A stretch of 64,000 nucleotides of DNA from Sphingobium yanoikuyae. Its GTDB lineage: Bacteria; Pseudomonadota; Alphaproteobacteria; Sphingomonadales; Sphingomonadaceae. The notes beneath the pieces are model-generated. The model was not told where the DNA came from. It did not search any database and saw only the letters and a program-made list of their open reading frames with translations. Below, piece by piece: positions 27,534-35,815 of the stretch. The translations under genes were made by a program, and so were the position numbers. Every line of letters begins with the position of its first letter. The first letter of the stretch is position 1. The stretch is taken from NCBI RefSeq assembly GCF_034424525.1, contig NZ_CP139979.1, forward strand, positions 3,621,001 to 3,685,000, read 5' to 3'.

Positions 27534-28442
27534 TCAGGCCAGCGTGCTACCCGTCAGCGACGGAAAGCTTTCCGCGACATAGTCGATGAACGCGCGCAGG
27601 GTCGGCGACATGCCGGTGCGCGCGGTGAAGAGGACATGGACGATGCCCTCGCTGGTCCGCCAGTCGGGCAGGACATGCACCAGCCGCCCCTGTTGCAGCT
27701 CGACCGAACAGGCCGCTGACGACAGCAGCGCCACGCCCAGCCCGGCCACCGCCGCATCGCGCACCGTGGCCGAATCATTGCTGCAGAAACGGGGATGATG
27801 GGCGACGACATGCTGTCGCCCCTGCCCGTTCATCAACAGCCATTCATCATGTTCGACATGCTCACCCACGCTCAGCGTCGGCAACTCGGCAAGGCTGGCG
27901 ATGGTCGTTGCCGCGACCTGCGCCGCCACCGCCGGCGCGGCCACCAGGATGCGGTCCAGCCGCCCCAGCTGATGCATCGTCAGCGCCTGATCATGCACGG
28001 TGTCGATATCCACGCGAAAGGCGGCATCGAACCGCTCCTGGATCAGGTCGATCCGCTGGCTGCTGATATGCATTTCCAGATGCACGTCGGGATAGAGCAG
28101 CAGGAACCGGGCAAAGACGTCGGTGCGCAGATAGCGGGCCAGCCCCGGCGGGCAGGCGATGCGCAGATTGCCGCTGATCTGCGACCGGGCACGCGCGGCG
28201 ATCGCCTGGGTAGCGTCGATCCCCTCGGCGATCGTCTCGCACTGGCGATAGATTTCGCGGCCGACATCGGTCACGCGCAAATTGCGGGTCGATCGCTCGA
28301 TCAGGCGGACGCCCAGCACCTGTTCCAGCCGCGCGACCCGGCGACTGAGCTTCGCCTTGCGTTCGCCGGTGGCACGCTCCGCCGCGCTGAAGCCGCCATG
28401 GCGCACGACCTGGGCAAAGCTGCGCAAATCATCCAGATCCAT
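27534..28442 (-). CDS. LysR-family transcriptional regulator
   Basis: 302 residues. N-terminal HTH (DLDDLRSFAQVVRHGGFSAAE, then RKAKLSRRVARLEQVLGVRL) and a periplasmic-binding-like effector domain from about residue 90 (GNLRIACPPGLAR). The start at 28442 gives MDLDDLRSF, the standard LysR opening; the frame extends further upstream without similarity. The target is unknown, as its neighbours are short unknown genes. Confidence 0.9.
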   Translation of the reverse strand: MDLDDLRSFAQVVRHGGFSAAERATGERKAKLSRRVARLEQVLGVRLIERSTRNLRVTDVGREIYRQCETIAEGIDATQAIAARARSQISGNLRIACPPGLARYLRTDVFARFLLLYPDVHLEMHISSQRIDLIQERFDAAFRVDIDTVHDQALTMHQLGRLDRILVAAPAVAAQVAATTIASLAELPTLSVGEHVEHDEWLLMNGQGRQHVVAHHPRFCSNDSATVRDAAVAGLGVALLSSAACSVELQQGRLVHVLPDWRTSEGIVHVLFTARTGMSPTLRAFIDYVAESFPSLTGSTLA

Positions 28443-28528
28443 GGCGCCGTCCCGTCCGCTCTCCTGCCGCGTCGGACCGGTGCTACACGCTCCGCCCGGC
28501 TGGCGCCAGCCGGGCGCGGCATCCGCGA

Positions 28529-28738
28529 TCACCGCGCCTGGCCGCTGACCATCATCGGCAGGAACAAGAGCGACGCCGCGACCGTCGCCACGAAGGATAC
28601 CAGCAGATCATCGACCATGCCGTTGATGCCGCTGAACAAAACGATTTCCACGAACAGGATCAGGAAGAACAGCGCCAGCCGCGTGACGACGCGCGGATGC
28701 GCCAGATGGAATGCGCGCAGCATCTCCAGCGCCTGCAT
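28529..28738 (-). CDS. Small hypothetical membrane protein
   Basis: About 69 residues from an ATG at 28738 (MQALEMLRAFHLAHP), with two hydrophobic helices (RLALFFLILFVEIVLF and VSFVATVAASLLFLPMM). The frame also opens at 28801, which would overlap the next gene by 32 bases. No family recognised; no obvious ribosome site at either start. Confidence 0.5.
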   Translation of the reverse strand: MQALEMLRAFHLAHPRVVTRLALFFLILFVEIVLFSGINGMVDDLLVSFVATVAASLLFLPMMVSGQAR

Positions 28739-28769
28739 CGGCGGCTGGCGCAACGCGCTGCCGGAAGGA

Positions 28770-29135
28770 TCAGGCCGCACGGACCACCGCCCGCCGGGCA
28801 TCCCCGGTCATGTAGAGCACGCGCAGCAGGTCGAGTTGCTCGCGCGAGAAACCCGCCGCATCGAACGCATCCAGTTCCTCGCCGGTCAGCGACCGGCCGG
28901 TGCGCAGGATGATCGCGCTCTGGCGCAGCGTTTCCAGCCGCGGATTGGCCAGGGTGTAGGTCGGTTCCGGGCCGCGCAGGAAGCTGCGCAACCGGCCGAG
29001 CGGCGCACGGACCGAAGGCACCGAACTGGCCGGATCGCTGTCGGCCAGCCAGAGCACCTGGCGCTCCTGCGCGTCAAAGGGTTCGCCGACATTGTCATTG
29101 GCCGTATCGGCCCGGTTGAAGACGGAGTGTTGCAT
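28770..29135 (-). CDS. Hypothetical protein
   Basis: 121 residues, soluble, not recognised. The central RLRSFLRGPEPTYTLANPRLETLRQ and the C-terminal helical part (TGEELDAFDAAGFSREQLDLLRVL) read like a real protein, with codon use similar to neighbouring genes. It is probably co-transcribed with the small membrane protein downstream. Confidence 0.6.
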   Translation of the reverse strand: MQHSVFNRADTANDNVGEPFDAQERQVLWLADSDPASSVPSVRAPLGRLRSFLRGPEPTYTLANPRLETLRQSAIILRTGRSLTGEELDAFDAAGFSREQLDLLRVLYMTGDARRAVVRAA

Positions 29136-29284
29136 CGCCTTGATCCCACCTGTTGTTGCAGGCGATGTAGCGATGCACGGGTCGGGCTTGTAGCCGGCAA
29201 AAGGACGACAGATCGTTTCCGTTTTGGAAACAAAGCGCCCCTGTGCAGCAAAAGAGGGCGAAGCCCCCCCTTATCGGTCCCTTC

Positions 29285-30031
29285 TTATCGGCCGTGATCG
29301 GCGATGATGTCGACGCCCGTCTTGCCGCCCGGCGCATTGGTGAAGACGATGAAATAGGCGCTGCCATCGGCCTTGCGCGTGCCGCCCAGCACATTGTCGC
29401 CCTCGACGATGCGATGTTCCGCATCGAAGCCGGCGCGGCGCGCCTGGGTATAATAATAGTCGATCACGCCCTGCTTGGGCACCGCCGTCACGAAGCTCGC
29501 CGCGCGCAGGGTGCAGCCATCCTTCTCCGCACCCGCCGCCTCGGTCAGTTGCGCGCCGGGATAGAGGGTGAAGGGATCGGGCATACGGCTGGCCCATTGC
29601 ATGCCATAGACCAGCTTCTTGGCGCAGCCGGCATTGCCGCCGCCGCCCAGTTGCGCCTGTTCGCGCGCCAGCCCGCCCAGCGTCATCGGACTGTTCTTGA
29701 TCGGGCCGCTGACCGGTGCCGGCGCGGACAGCAGCTTGCCGCCGACCAGCTTGGCCGCTTCCGACTGTGCCTTGCCGGCGTCGCCACCCAGCACCGGCAG
29801 GGCGCCATTGGCGGCGCGATCGGCACTGCGCACGGCATTGCGGTTCGACTGGCCGACCAGATTGGGATCGACGACGATATCATCGGCCAGCGCGCCCTTG
29901 ACCGCCGGGTCCGCGGCATTGTTGGTCAACTGGTCGTCCAGCGCGGCGAGATTGCCGTCCTTGCCGCCCTTGCCGCAGGCCGCGAGCGCCAGCAGCAACG
30001 CCATCACACCAACTTGTCTGGAAATCGCCAT
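29285..30031 (-). CDS. Putative lipoprotein of unknown function
   Basis: 248 residues from the ATG at 30031. Signal peptide with lipobox LALAAC, then Gly/Lys-rich and low-complexity sequence with NNAADPAVKGALADDIVVDPNLVGQ. A folded C-terminal half begins about residue 145 (NAGCAKKLVYGMQWASRMP) and contains paired Cys and YYYTQARRAGFDAEH. Conserved-looking in style but not assigned to a family. The frame opens at 30058, but the later start gives a better signal peptide. Confidence 0.65.
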   Translation of the reverse strand: MAISRQVGVMALLLALAACGKGGKDGNLAALDDQLTNNAADPAVKGALADDIVVDPNLVGQSNRNAVRSADRAANGALPVLGGDAGKAQSEAAKLVGGKLLSAPAPVSGPIKNSPMTLGGLAREQAQLGGGGNAGCAKKLVYGMQWASRMPDPFTLYPGAQLTEAAGAEKDGCTLRAASFVTAVPKQGVIDYYYTQARRAGFDAEHRIVEGDNVLGGTRKADGSAYFIVFTNAPGGKTGVDIIADHGR

Positions 30032-30193
30032 CCGCCTCGCTCCTTCATAACCCGGCACATAGAACGGATAGCGGGACTTTCCGTTCGCATTCAGGGTGCA
30101 TAGACGCCCCTACCCCATCGCAGGGCCAGTTTCTGCCGGGTGGCATGGTCGCTTGTCTTGTTCCGGGACAGCAAAGCCGCCATCAGTCGGACT

Positions 30194-30415
30194 ATGCTCA
30201 ACCTTCTGTCAGCCCTGATCGGTCTTGTCACCCTTGTCCTGATGATCCCGGCGGTGTTTCCGCTGCTCGGCGCGCTCAACTGGCTGCTGGTGCCGATGGC
30301 GCTGTTCGGCGCCTTCATCGGCCTGATGTCGTCGAAAAAGGGCGGGCAGAATTTCTGCCTGATCGTCGCCGCCTTCGGCGCGCTGCGCCTGTTCCTGGGC
30401 GGCGGCATCCTGTGA
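30194..30415 (+). CDS. Small hydrophobic protein before rarD
   Basis: 73 residues, mostly two membrane helices (LLSALIGLVTLVLMIPAVFP and LNWLLVPMALFGAFIGLM) and a third short one. It ends two bases before the rarD start, so the two are likely co-transcribed. Not recognised beyond that. Confidence 0.6.
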   Translation: MLNLLSALIGLVTLVLMIPAVFPLLGALNWLLVPMALFGAFIGLMSSKKGGQNFCLIVAAFGALRLFLGGGIL

Positions 30416-30417
30416 CC

Positions 30418-31314
30418 ATGGCGGAAAACGAAGCCCGCAAGGGCGTCATCGCCGCGATCGGCACCTACAGCATCTGGGGGATGCTGCCGCTCTTCTTCCG
30501 CCTGCTGCATCATGTCGACCCGATCGAGATCGTGACCCAGCGGGTGATCTGGTCGGTCATCCTGATCCTGGTGCTGCTGGCCGCGCGCAAGGGGCTAGGC
30601 GCCTTCGTCGCGGCATTGCGCACGCCCCGGCTGGTCCTGCCGCTGATGGCATCGGCGGTGATGATCGCGATCAACTGGCTGGTCTATGTCTGGGCGGTCA
30701 ATGACGGCCATGTCGTCGCCTGCAGCCTGGGCTATTTCCTCAACCCGCTGGTCAGCGTGGGCCTGGGCGTGGTCATACTCAAGGAAAGGCTGCGGCGCGG
30801 ACAGATGCTGGCGATCGCGATCGCCGCGGTCGGCGTCGCCATCCTGGCTGCGGCCGCGCTCACCACCCTGTGGATCAGCCTGGCGCTGGCGATCAGCTTC
30901 GCCCTTTATGGCCTGATCCGCAAGCTCACCCCGGTCGCGCCGATGACCGGCCTGGGCGTCGAAACGCTGCTGCTGGTCGCGCCCGCGATCGGCTACCTGA
31001 TCTGGCTGTCGGGCCATGGCGGCATCAGCTTTGGCCAGGACGTGCCGACCACCGGCTTGCTGATCCTGGCCGGCGGCGTCACCACCGTGCCGCTGGTGCT
31101 GTTCGCCACCGCCGCCCAGCGCCTGCCGTTGGCGACGCTGGGGCTGCTGCAATATCTGGCGCCGACGCTGCAATTCCTGTGCGGCGTGGTGCTGCTGGGC
31201 GAGACGCTGAGCCAGGGCCAGATGCTGAGCTTCGGCCTGATCTGGCTGGGCCTCATCCTCTTCGCCAGCGACAGCTATGCCGCCGCCCGCCGCAACCGGC
31301 TGGCGACGGCCTGA
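30418..31314 (+). CDS. rarD: RarD-type EamA transporter
   Basis: 298 residues, ten membrane helices with duplicated EamA halves. The opening GVIAAIGTYSIWGMLPLFFRLL and EIVTQRVIWSVILILVLL are characteristic of RarD (chloramphenicol-sensitivity protein; natural substrate unknown). The start at 30418 (ATG) lies just after the previous stop codon. Confidence 0.88.
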   Translation: MAENEARKGVIAAIGTYSIWGMLPLFFRLLHHVDPIEIVTQRVIWSVILILVLLAARKGLGAFVAALRTPRLVLPLMASAVMIAINWLVYVWAVNDGHVVACSLGYFLNPLVSVGLGVVILKERLRRGQMLAIAIAAVGVAILAAAALTTLWISLALAISFALYGLIRKLTPVAPMTGLGVETLLLVAPAIGYLIWLSGHGGISFGQDVPTTGLLILAGGVTTVPLVLFATAAQRLPLATLGLLQYLAPTLQFLCGVVLLGETLSQGQMLSFGLIWLGLILFASDSYAAARRNRLATA

Positions 31315-31722
31315 CCCCGGTCTGGACAGGTCCGTTCGGGGTAGCGGATGGGCGTGCATGGTGGGCGAAAAGGCCCAAACAGCGGGATTACATGGTCGCA
31401 AGAGGCGAAACTATACCGATCAGGTGGTGATAGCGGCTGCCCGATGACGTTTCACCCCAATCATAACAACGTCTTTTCAATGCCTTAGCTGAAGGCGCGC
31501 GGAAGTTTACGCGTGTGCGCCATGAGGGATATTGGGCCGATCGGAAAAAACGGCCGGAATAGAATGGGTTGACGATAGGAAGGAGCCGGCCGGAAGTTTA
31601 TACCGGGTGCATGGCTGTAGGACAGGACTTTTATCGGGGCGGCCGGAATGGGTGGGGAGCGGACAGGCGGGTTTTCAACCCAGCTATTGGAAAGCAGACG
31701 GCGTCAGCCTAGAGCATTTGAC
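31315..31722. other. Gene-poor, lower-GC intergenic stretch
   Basis: No convincing gene. By eye it has lower G+C than its surroundings. The 9-mer CGGCCGGAA occurs three times (31551, 31587, 31640) and GGAAGTTTA twice (31501, 31592). A 64-codon TTG-started frame (31532-31726) overlaps the next ORF but has no family resemblance. No tRNA-like fold was found by reading. Confidence 0.5.
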
Positions 31723-32058
31723 ATGAATGTGAATGATTACGATCTTCAGCTGGAAGAGTTGCAACGTCGCTCGACGATGCGGCTGTTGGCATCGGAAACC
31801 TTCGATACTGAGGCATTTGCTGCTTTGAAGGCACATATTTGCCGGAAAGCCGAAGACCTTCGTAACGAGCATGTTATTTCAAAACAGATACTTAAATGTC
31901 TGCGCGAAGCTTCCGGGGCGATCCGCAACCAAGCGGAGCACGTCCCCGCTGCTCGTGAGAAACTGCACGTCGCAAACGACTTCGAGATGTTGCTCGACCT
32001 CTTGATCGCTGGTGAGGGCTGCGCTGATCGCCAACCAGGAGTGCCTCGGATCATTTAG
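31723..32058 (+). CDS. Orphan hypothetical protein in lower-GC DNA
   Basis: 111 residues, not recognised. Mostly charged helical sequence (YDLQLEELQRRSTMRLLASE, LKAHICRKAEDLRNEH, EKLHVANDFEMLLDLLIAGE). Its codons use A/T in the third position far more than the neighbouring genes. It has no clear ribosome site and is followed directly by a nest of repeats, consistent with horizontally acquired DNA. May be a cargo remnant. Confidence 0.45.
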   Translation: MNVNDYDLQLEELQRRSTMRLLASETFDTEAFAALKAHICRKAEDLRNEHVISKQILKCLREASGAIRNQAEHVPAAREKLHVANDFEMLLDLLIAGEGCADRQPGVPRII

Positions 32059-32124
32059 CTTGTGTCTGATTTCGGGCTCTGCAAGCGAGATTGGAACGGC
32101 AAAAAAATGGTCGCTTCTAGACCA

Positions 32125-32239
32125 TCCTCCCCTGCAAGGGGAGGTGGCTGGCCGTAGGCCAGACGGAGGGGTGTCGCCCTCTCGATAGGGCGTCACCCCT
32201 CCACCACTTCGTGGTCCCCCTCCCCTTGCAGGGGAGGAA
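32125..32239. repeat. REPIN-like palindromic repeat
   Basis: TCCTCCCCTGCAAGGGGAGG begins the unit and its complement-type sequence ends it, with inner arms GGAGGGGTG...CACCCCTCC. Same family as the hisA-hisF repeat at 14622-14753. Confidence 0.85.
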
Positions 32240-32280
32240 TTTACAGCCGCTTCTGCTCAGCCGTCAAAATCCGACATCCT

Positions 32281-32343
32281 CATTGCGAGCGCAGCGAAGC
32301 AATCCACCGGCGTGAGATGGATTGCTTCGCTGCGCTCGCAATG
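32281..32343. repeat. Perfect 26-bp inverted repeat
   Basis: Arms 32281-32306 and 32318-32343 are perfect complements around an 11-base loop; the arm begins CATTGCGAGCGCAGCGAAGC. This is a dispersed intergenic palindrome type seen in alphaproteobacteria. It can form a strong hairpin downstream of the dihydroorotase gene (stop at 32423). Confidence 0.9.
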
Positions 32344-32422
32344 ACGCTATTTGGTCGTATTCCCCCCTCTCTCGCAGGCGGGAGGGGGGCTGGGGGCCGT
32401 CCCTCGCGACGGCCTGACCCGG

Positions 32423-33754
32423 TCAGTTGAACTCGGTCGCCTCGAACCGGACCGGCTCGCCGACCGCCTGATTGGCGAGGCTGTCTTCCCACATCACGCG
32501 GTTGCCGCGGATGATGGTGCCGATCGCCTTGCCGGTCAGGTCCATGCCGTCGAACGGCGACCAGTCGCAGCGCGAGGCGAGCCAGTCCTTGCCGACGGTC
32601 CATTTCTTCTTGAGGTCGACCACGGTGAAGTCGGCATCATAGCCGAGCGCGATGCGGCCCTTGCAGGTGAGGCCGAACACGCGCTGCGGCCCCGACGAGG
32701 TCAGTTCGATGAAGCGGCGCAGCGTCAGCCGCCCTTCCGCCACATGGTTGAGCAGCAGCGGCACCAGCGTCTGCACGCCCGGCATGCCGCTGGGCGAAGC
32801 GGGATAGACCTTGGCCTTTTCCTCGATCGTGTGCGGCGCATGGTCGCTGCCCAGCACGTCGGGCACGCCCTGGTTGAGCCAGAACCACAGGCCGTCGCGA
32901 TGCGCCGCGCTGCGGATCGGCGGGTTCATCTGGGCATAGGTGCCCAGCCGCGGATAGGCGTCTTCCCCGGCCAGCGTCAGATGCTGCGGCGTGACTTCGC
33001 AGGTCGCGACATCCTTGTTCTGGCCGATATATTCCAGCTCAGCCGGGGTGGTGACGTGCAGGATATGGATGCGGCGACGCGCCTTGCGGGCGAGCGCGAT
33101 GATCCGCTTGGTCGCGATCATCGCGCTTTCATCGTCGCGCCAGACGGGGTGGGAGGACGGATCGCCCTCCACCCGATAATCCTTGCGCGCGTTCATGCGC
33201 GTCTCGTCCTCGGCATGGATGGCGACGCGGCGGGTGCCCGACGCCAGCACGCGGGCCAGCGCCGCGTCATCGTCCACCAGCAGGCTGCCGGTCGATGCGC
33301 CCATGAAGATCTTGACGCCGGACGTGCCGGGAATCCGCTCCAGCTCCTTCAATTGCTCGGCATTTTCCGCCGTCGCGCCAACATAGAAGGCATGGTCGCA
33401 CCACATGCGGTGATGGGCGCGCTTCAGCTTGTCATGCACCCGCTCGGCGGTGTCGGTATTGGGATTGGTGTTGGGCATTTCGAACACGGCGGTGACGCCG
33501 CCCAGCACCGCGGCGCGGCTGCCCGATTCCAGATCCTCCTTATATTCCAGCCCCGGCTCGCGGAAATGCACCTGGCTGTCGATGCAGCCCGGCAACACGT
33601 CGAGGCCGGTGCAGTCGATCACTTCGCCCGCATCGCCCAGGCTGGTGCCGATGGCGACGATCTTGCCGCCGCGCACGCCCACATCCACCTGCTCCGCGCC
33701 GCCCGGCGTATGGACGGTGCCGTTCTTGAGGATCATGTCGAAGGTCTGGGTCAT
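32423..33754 (-). CDS. pyrC: Dihydroorotase (class I, allantoinase-like)
   Basis: 443-residue cyclic amidohydrolase of pyrimidine synthesis, closing carbamoyl-aspartate to dihydroorotate. Seen: CIDSQVHFREPG at 57-68, FEMPNTNP, GVKIFMGASTG, the metal His in VAIHAEDE and ILHVTTPAE, and DVLGSDHAPH with the catalytic Asp. The first His of the usual D-x-H-x-H metal motif is Gln61 here. The tail EFN is normal for the family. Whether it is a full enzyme or a pseudo-DHOase partner of PyrB is open. Confidence 0.86.
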   Translation of the reverse strand: MTQTFDMILKNGTVHTPGGAEQVDVGVRGGKIVAIGTSLGDAGEVIDCTGLDVLPGCIDSQVHFREPGLEYKEDLESGSRAAVLGGVTAVFEMPNTNPNTDTAERVHDKLKRAHHRMWCDHAFYVGATAENAEQLKELERIPGTSGVKIFMGASTGSLLVDDDAALARVLASGTRRVAIHAEDETRMNARKDYRVEGDPSSHPVWRDDESAMIATKRIIALARKARRRIHILHVTTPAELEYIGQNKDVATCEVTPQHLTLAGEDAYPRLGTYAQMNPPIRSAAHRDGLWFWLNQGVPDVLGSDHAPHTIEEKAKVYPASPSGMPGVQTLVPLLLNHVAEGRLTLRRFIELTSSGPQRVFGLTCKGRIALGYDADFTVVDLKKKWTVGKDWLASRCDWSPFDGMDLTGKAIGTIIRGNRVMWEDSLANQAVGEPVRFEATEFN

Positions 33755-33823
33755 GGCGATATTCCTGTCTGCTGTTCGCGCGAACCGCTTGGCGAAGTCG
33801 TGCCGCCGTCCTACCTAAAGCCG

Positions 33824-34561
33824 ATGACCGATACCACCCTTACCGACCGAGCGATCCTGCGCATTTCCGGCGAAGAGGCGCGCCCCTTCCTGCAGGGGCT
33901 GCTGACCCGCGACGTGCTGACGTTGAAAGACGGCGAAGCGCGCTGGACCGCGCTGCTGACGCCGCAGGGCAAGGCGCTGTTCGACTTCATCCTGTGGGGC
34001 GACGACGGCGATATATTGATCGACTGCGAGGCGGCACAGGCCGATGCGCTGGCGAAGCGGCTGACCATATACCGGTTGCGGCGCAAGGTGGTGATCGCGC
34101 GCGACGAGTCGCTGGCGGTGCATTGGGCGATCGATGCGGCCGACAAACCCCGCGACCCGCGCCTGCCAGACCTGGGCGCGCGCTGGCTGGCGCCGGCGAG
34201 CGATGGCGACGCCGCCGCCGCGTTCCGCGCGCATCGGCTGTCGCTTGGGGTGTTCGAAGGCGCGGCGGAACTGGGGCAGGACCAGACGCTGTGGCTGGAA
34301 ACCAATGCCGAGGAACTGCACGGCGTCGATTATGACAAGGGCTGCTATGTCGGCCAGGAAAACACCGCGCGCATGCATTATCGCAACAAGGTGAACCGGC
34401 GGCTGGTCGCGGTGCCGCTGGAACAGGCCGACGAGAAGCGCCAGCGCGCCGCCCTGCCCGACCTCAATCTGTCGATCGAACTGCAACGGGTGGAGGCGAT
34501 CGACCCCGCCACCCTGCCCGCCTGGCTCGCCACCGCGATCGCCGCGCAGGCCGCCGAATGA
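33824..34561 (+). CDS. YgfZ/GcvT-like folate-binding protein
   Basis: 245 residues. The signature KGCYVGQENTARMHYRNKV (K-G-C-x-x-G-Q-E) marks the YgfZ/IBA57 family, tetrahydrofolate-linked helpers in Fe-S cluster maturation. The N-terminal RISGEEARPFLQGLLTRDV and LTPQGKALFDFILW match. It is divergent from dihydroorotase, and its stop overlaps the next start (ATGA). Confidence 0.9.
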   Translation: MTDTTLTDRAILRISGEEARPFLQGLLTRDVLTLKDGEARWTALLTPQGKALFDFILWGDDGDILIDCEAAQADALAKRLTIYRLRRKVVIARDESLAVHWAIDAADKPRDPRLPDLGARWLAPASDGDAAAAFRAHRLSLGVFEGAAELGQDQTLWLETNAEELHGVDYDKGCYVGQENTARMHYRNKVNRRLVAVPLEQADEKRQRAALPDLNLSIELQRVEAIDPATLPAWLATAIAAQAAE

Positions 34562-35304
34562 GGCAAGGGCTGCTGGCGCTCGCCTGCGCCCTCACCCTGA
34601 CCATGCCGGCTCGGGCCGAAACGCCCTGGACACTGGTCAAGGCCTATCCGCATGACCCGGCGGCCTTCACCGAGGGCCTCTTCTACCTCGACGGCGCGCT
34701 CTATGAGAGCACCGGCCTCGAAGGCCAGTCGGAGATTCGCAAGGTCGCGCTCAAGACCGGCAAGGTCGAGCAGCGCCGCGTGGTCGAGCAGCCCTATTTC
34801 GGCGAAGGCATCGTCAACTGGGGCGGCAAGCTGGTCAGCCTGACCTGGCGCCACCGCCAGGGCTTCGTGTGGAAGCTGGACGATTTCTCGCCCCTCTCCA
34901 CCTTCCGCTATGAAGGCGAAGGCTGGGGCCTGACCCAGGATGGCCGGTCGATCATCATGAGCGACGGCAGCGCGCAGCTGCGCTTCCTCGACCCCGAGAC
35001 GCTGAACGAACAGCGCCGCATTACCGTCACCTGGAACGGCCGCGCGGTCGATCGGCTCAATGAGCTGGAATGGGTCAAGGGCGAGATCTGGGCCAATGTC
35101 TGGTACGACACGAAGATCGCCCGGATCGACCCGCGCAGCGGCGGCGTGATCGACTGGATCGATGTCGCCCCGCTGCGCAAGCAGGCCGGCGTCACCGACA
35201 GCGAAGCCGTCGCCAACGGCATCGCCTATGACGCGAAGAGCGATCGCGTCTTCATCACCGGCAAGAACTGGCCGAAACTGTTCGAGATCAGGGTCGGAAA
35301 GTAA
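34558..35304 (+). CDS. Glutaminyl-peptide cyclotransferase (plant-type)
   Basis: 248 residues with a 20-residue signal peptide (cut after ARA), hence periplasmic. The five-bladed propeller family is recognised by AFTEGLFYLDGALYESTGLE and the later LNELEWVKGEIWANVWYDTK and AVANGIAYD. The family turns N-terminal Gln into pyroglutamate. Translationally coupled to the YgfZ gene. Confidence 0.9.
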   Translation: MRQGLLALACALTLTMPARAETPWTLVKAYPHDPAAFTEGLFYLDGALYESTGLEGQSEIRKVALKTGKVEQRRVVEQPYFGEGIVNWGGKLVSLTWRHRQGFVWKLDDFSPLSTFRYEGEGWGLTQDGRSIIMSDGSAQLRFLDPETLNEQRRITVTWNGRAVDRLNELEWVKGEIWANVWYDTKIARIDPRSGGVIDWIDVAPLRKQAGVTDSEAVANGIAYDAKSDRVFITGKNWPKLFEIRVGK

Positions 35305-35319
35305 GGCGACGATCCCGCC

Positions 35320-35360
35320 TTAAAGCCCTCTCCCGCAGGCGGGAGAGGGTTGGGTGAGGG
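35320..35360. repeat. 41-bp palindromic repeat, left copy (inverted pair)
   Basis: Contains a hairpin CCCTCTCCCG-CAGG-CGGGAGAGGG followed by TTGGGTGAGGG. It matches the complement of 35762-35802 at 37 of 41 positions; the differences are all in the hairpin loop. Confidence 0.9.
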
Positions 35361-35375
35361 TCTTCTTCTTTTCCC

Positions 35376-35726
35376 TTACCCCGCCCGAGTGGCAAGCAAT
35401 TCCAGCCTGATCCGCTCCACCACGCCGTCGAAATTCTCGACCACATCATGATTCCAGAACCGGTGGATCACATAGCCCGCCGATTGCAGTTGCGCCGTGC
35501 GCGACGCATCTGTTCGCTCATCATGCTGCCCGCCATCGATTTCGACGATGAAGCGACATTCGGCGCAGAGGAAATCCACCACAAACGGCCCGACCGTCGC
35601 CTGGCGCCGGAACTTGAAGCCTTCAAGATGGCGATTGCGCAGGACGGCCCATAACCGTTGCTCACATTCGGTTGCGTTGCGCCGCAGACGTGCGGCGTTG
35701 GGACTGGTCGGGCCGATGCTGGGCAT
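35376..35726 (-). CDS. DUF559 (Vsr-like) endonuclease-domain protein
   Basis: 116 residues of the DUF559/PD-(D/E)xK superfamily, related to very-short-patch repair endonucleases. Visible: RLRRNATECEQRLWAVLRNR, then FKFRRQATVGPFVVDFLCAE with Asp, and FIVEIDGGQHDER with the Glu-x-Asp catalytic core, then YVIHRFWNHDVVEN. Its cellular role is unknown. The gene is framed by two inverted 41-bp palindromes, at 16 bases from its stop and 36 bases from its start, which suggests that it moves or spreads as a unit with them. Confidence 0.88.
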   Translation of the reverse strand: MPSIGPTSPNAARLRRNATECEQRLWAVLRNRHLEGFKFRRQATVGPFVVDFLCAECRFIVEIDGGQHDERTDASRTAQLQSAGYVIHRFWNHDVVENFDGVVERIRLELLATRAG

Positions 35727-35761
35727 CGGCAGAGCCTATCATGAGGGTCGCCTTAGAAAAG

Positions 35762-35802
35762 CCCTCACCCAACCCTCTCCCGTAAACGGGAGAGGGCTTT
35801 AA
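35762..35802. repeat. 41-bp palindromic repeat, right copy (inverted pair)
   Basis: Inverted partner of 35320-35360, ending 14 bases before the stop of the RNA methyltransferase gene. It could also serve as that gene's terminator hairpin. Confidence 0.9.
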
Positions 35803-35815
35803 ATGGACGTTCCGT

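Noticed and set aside
31532..31726. 64-codon TTG-started frame ending in the start of the orphan gene
   Set aside because: No ribosome site, no similarity, and its sequence is built from the short repeated words of this stretch.
35376..35726. Classical insertion sequence at the DUF559 gene
   Set aside because: There is no transposase and no target-site duplication could be seen; only the inverted palindromes support mobility.
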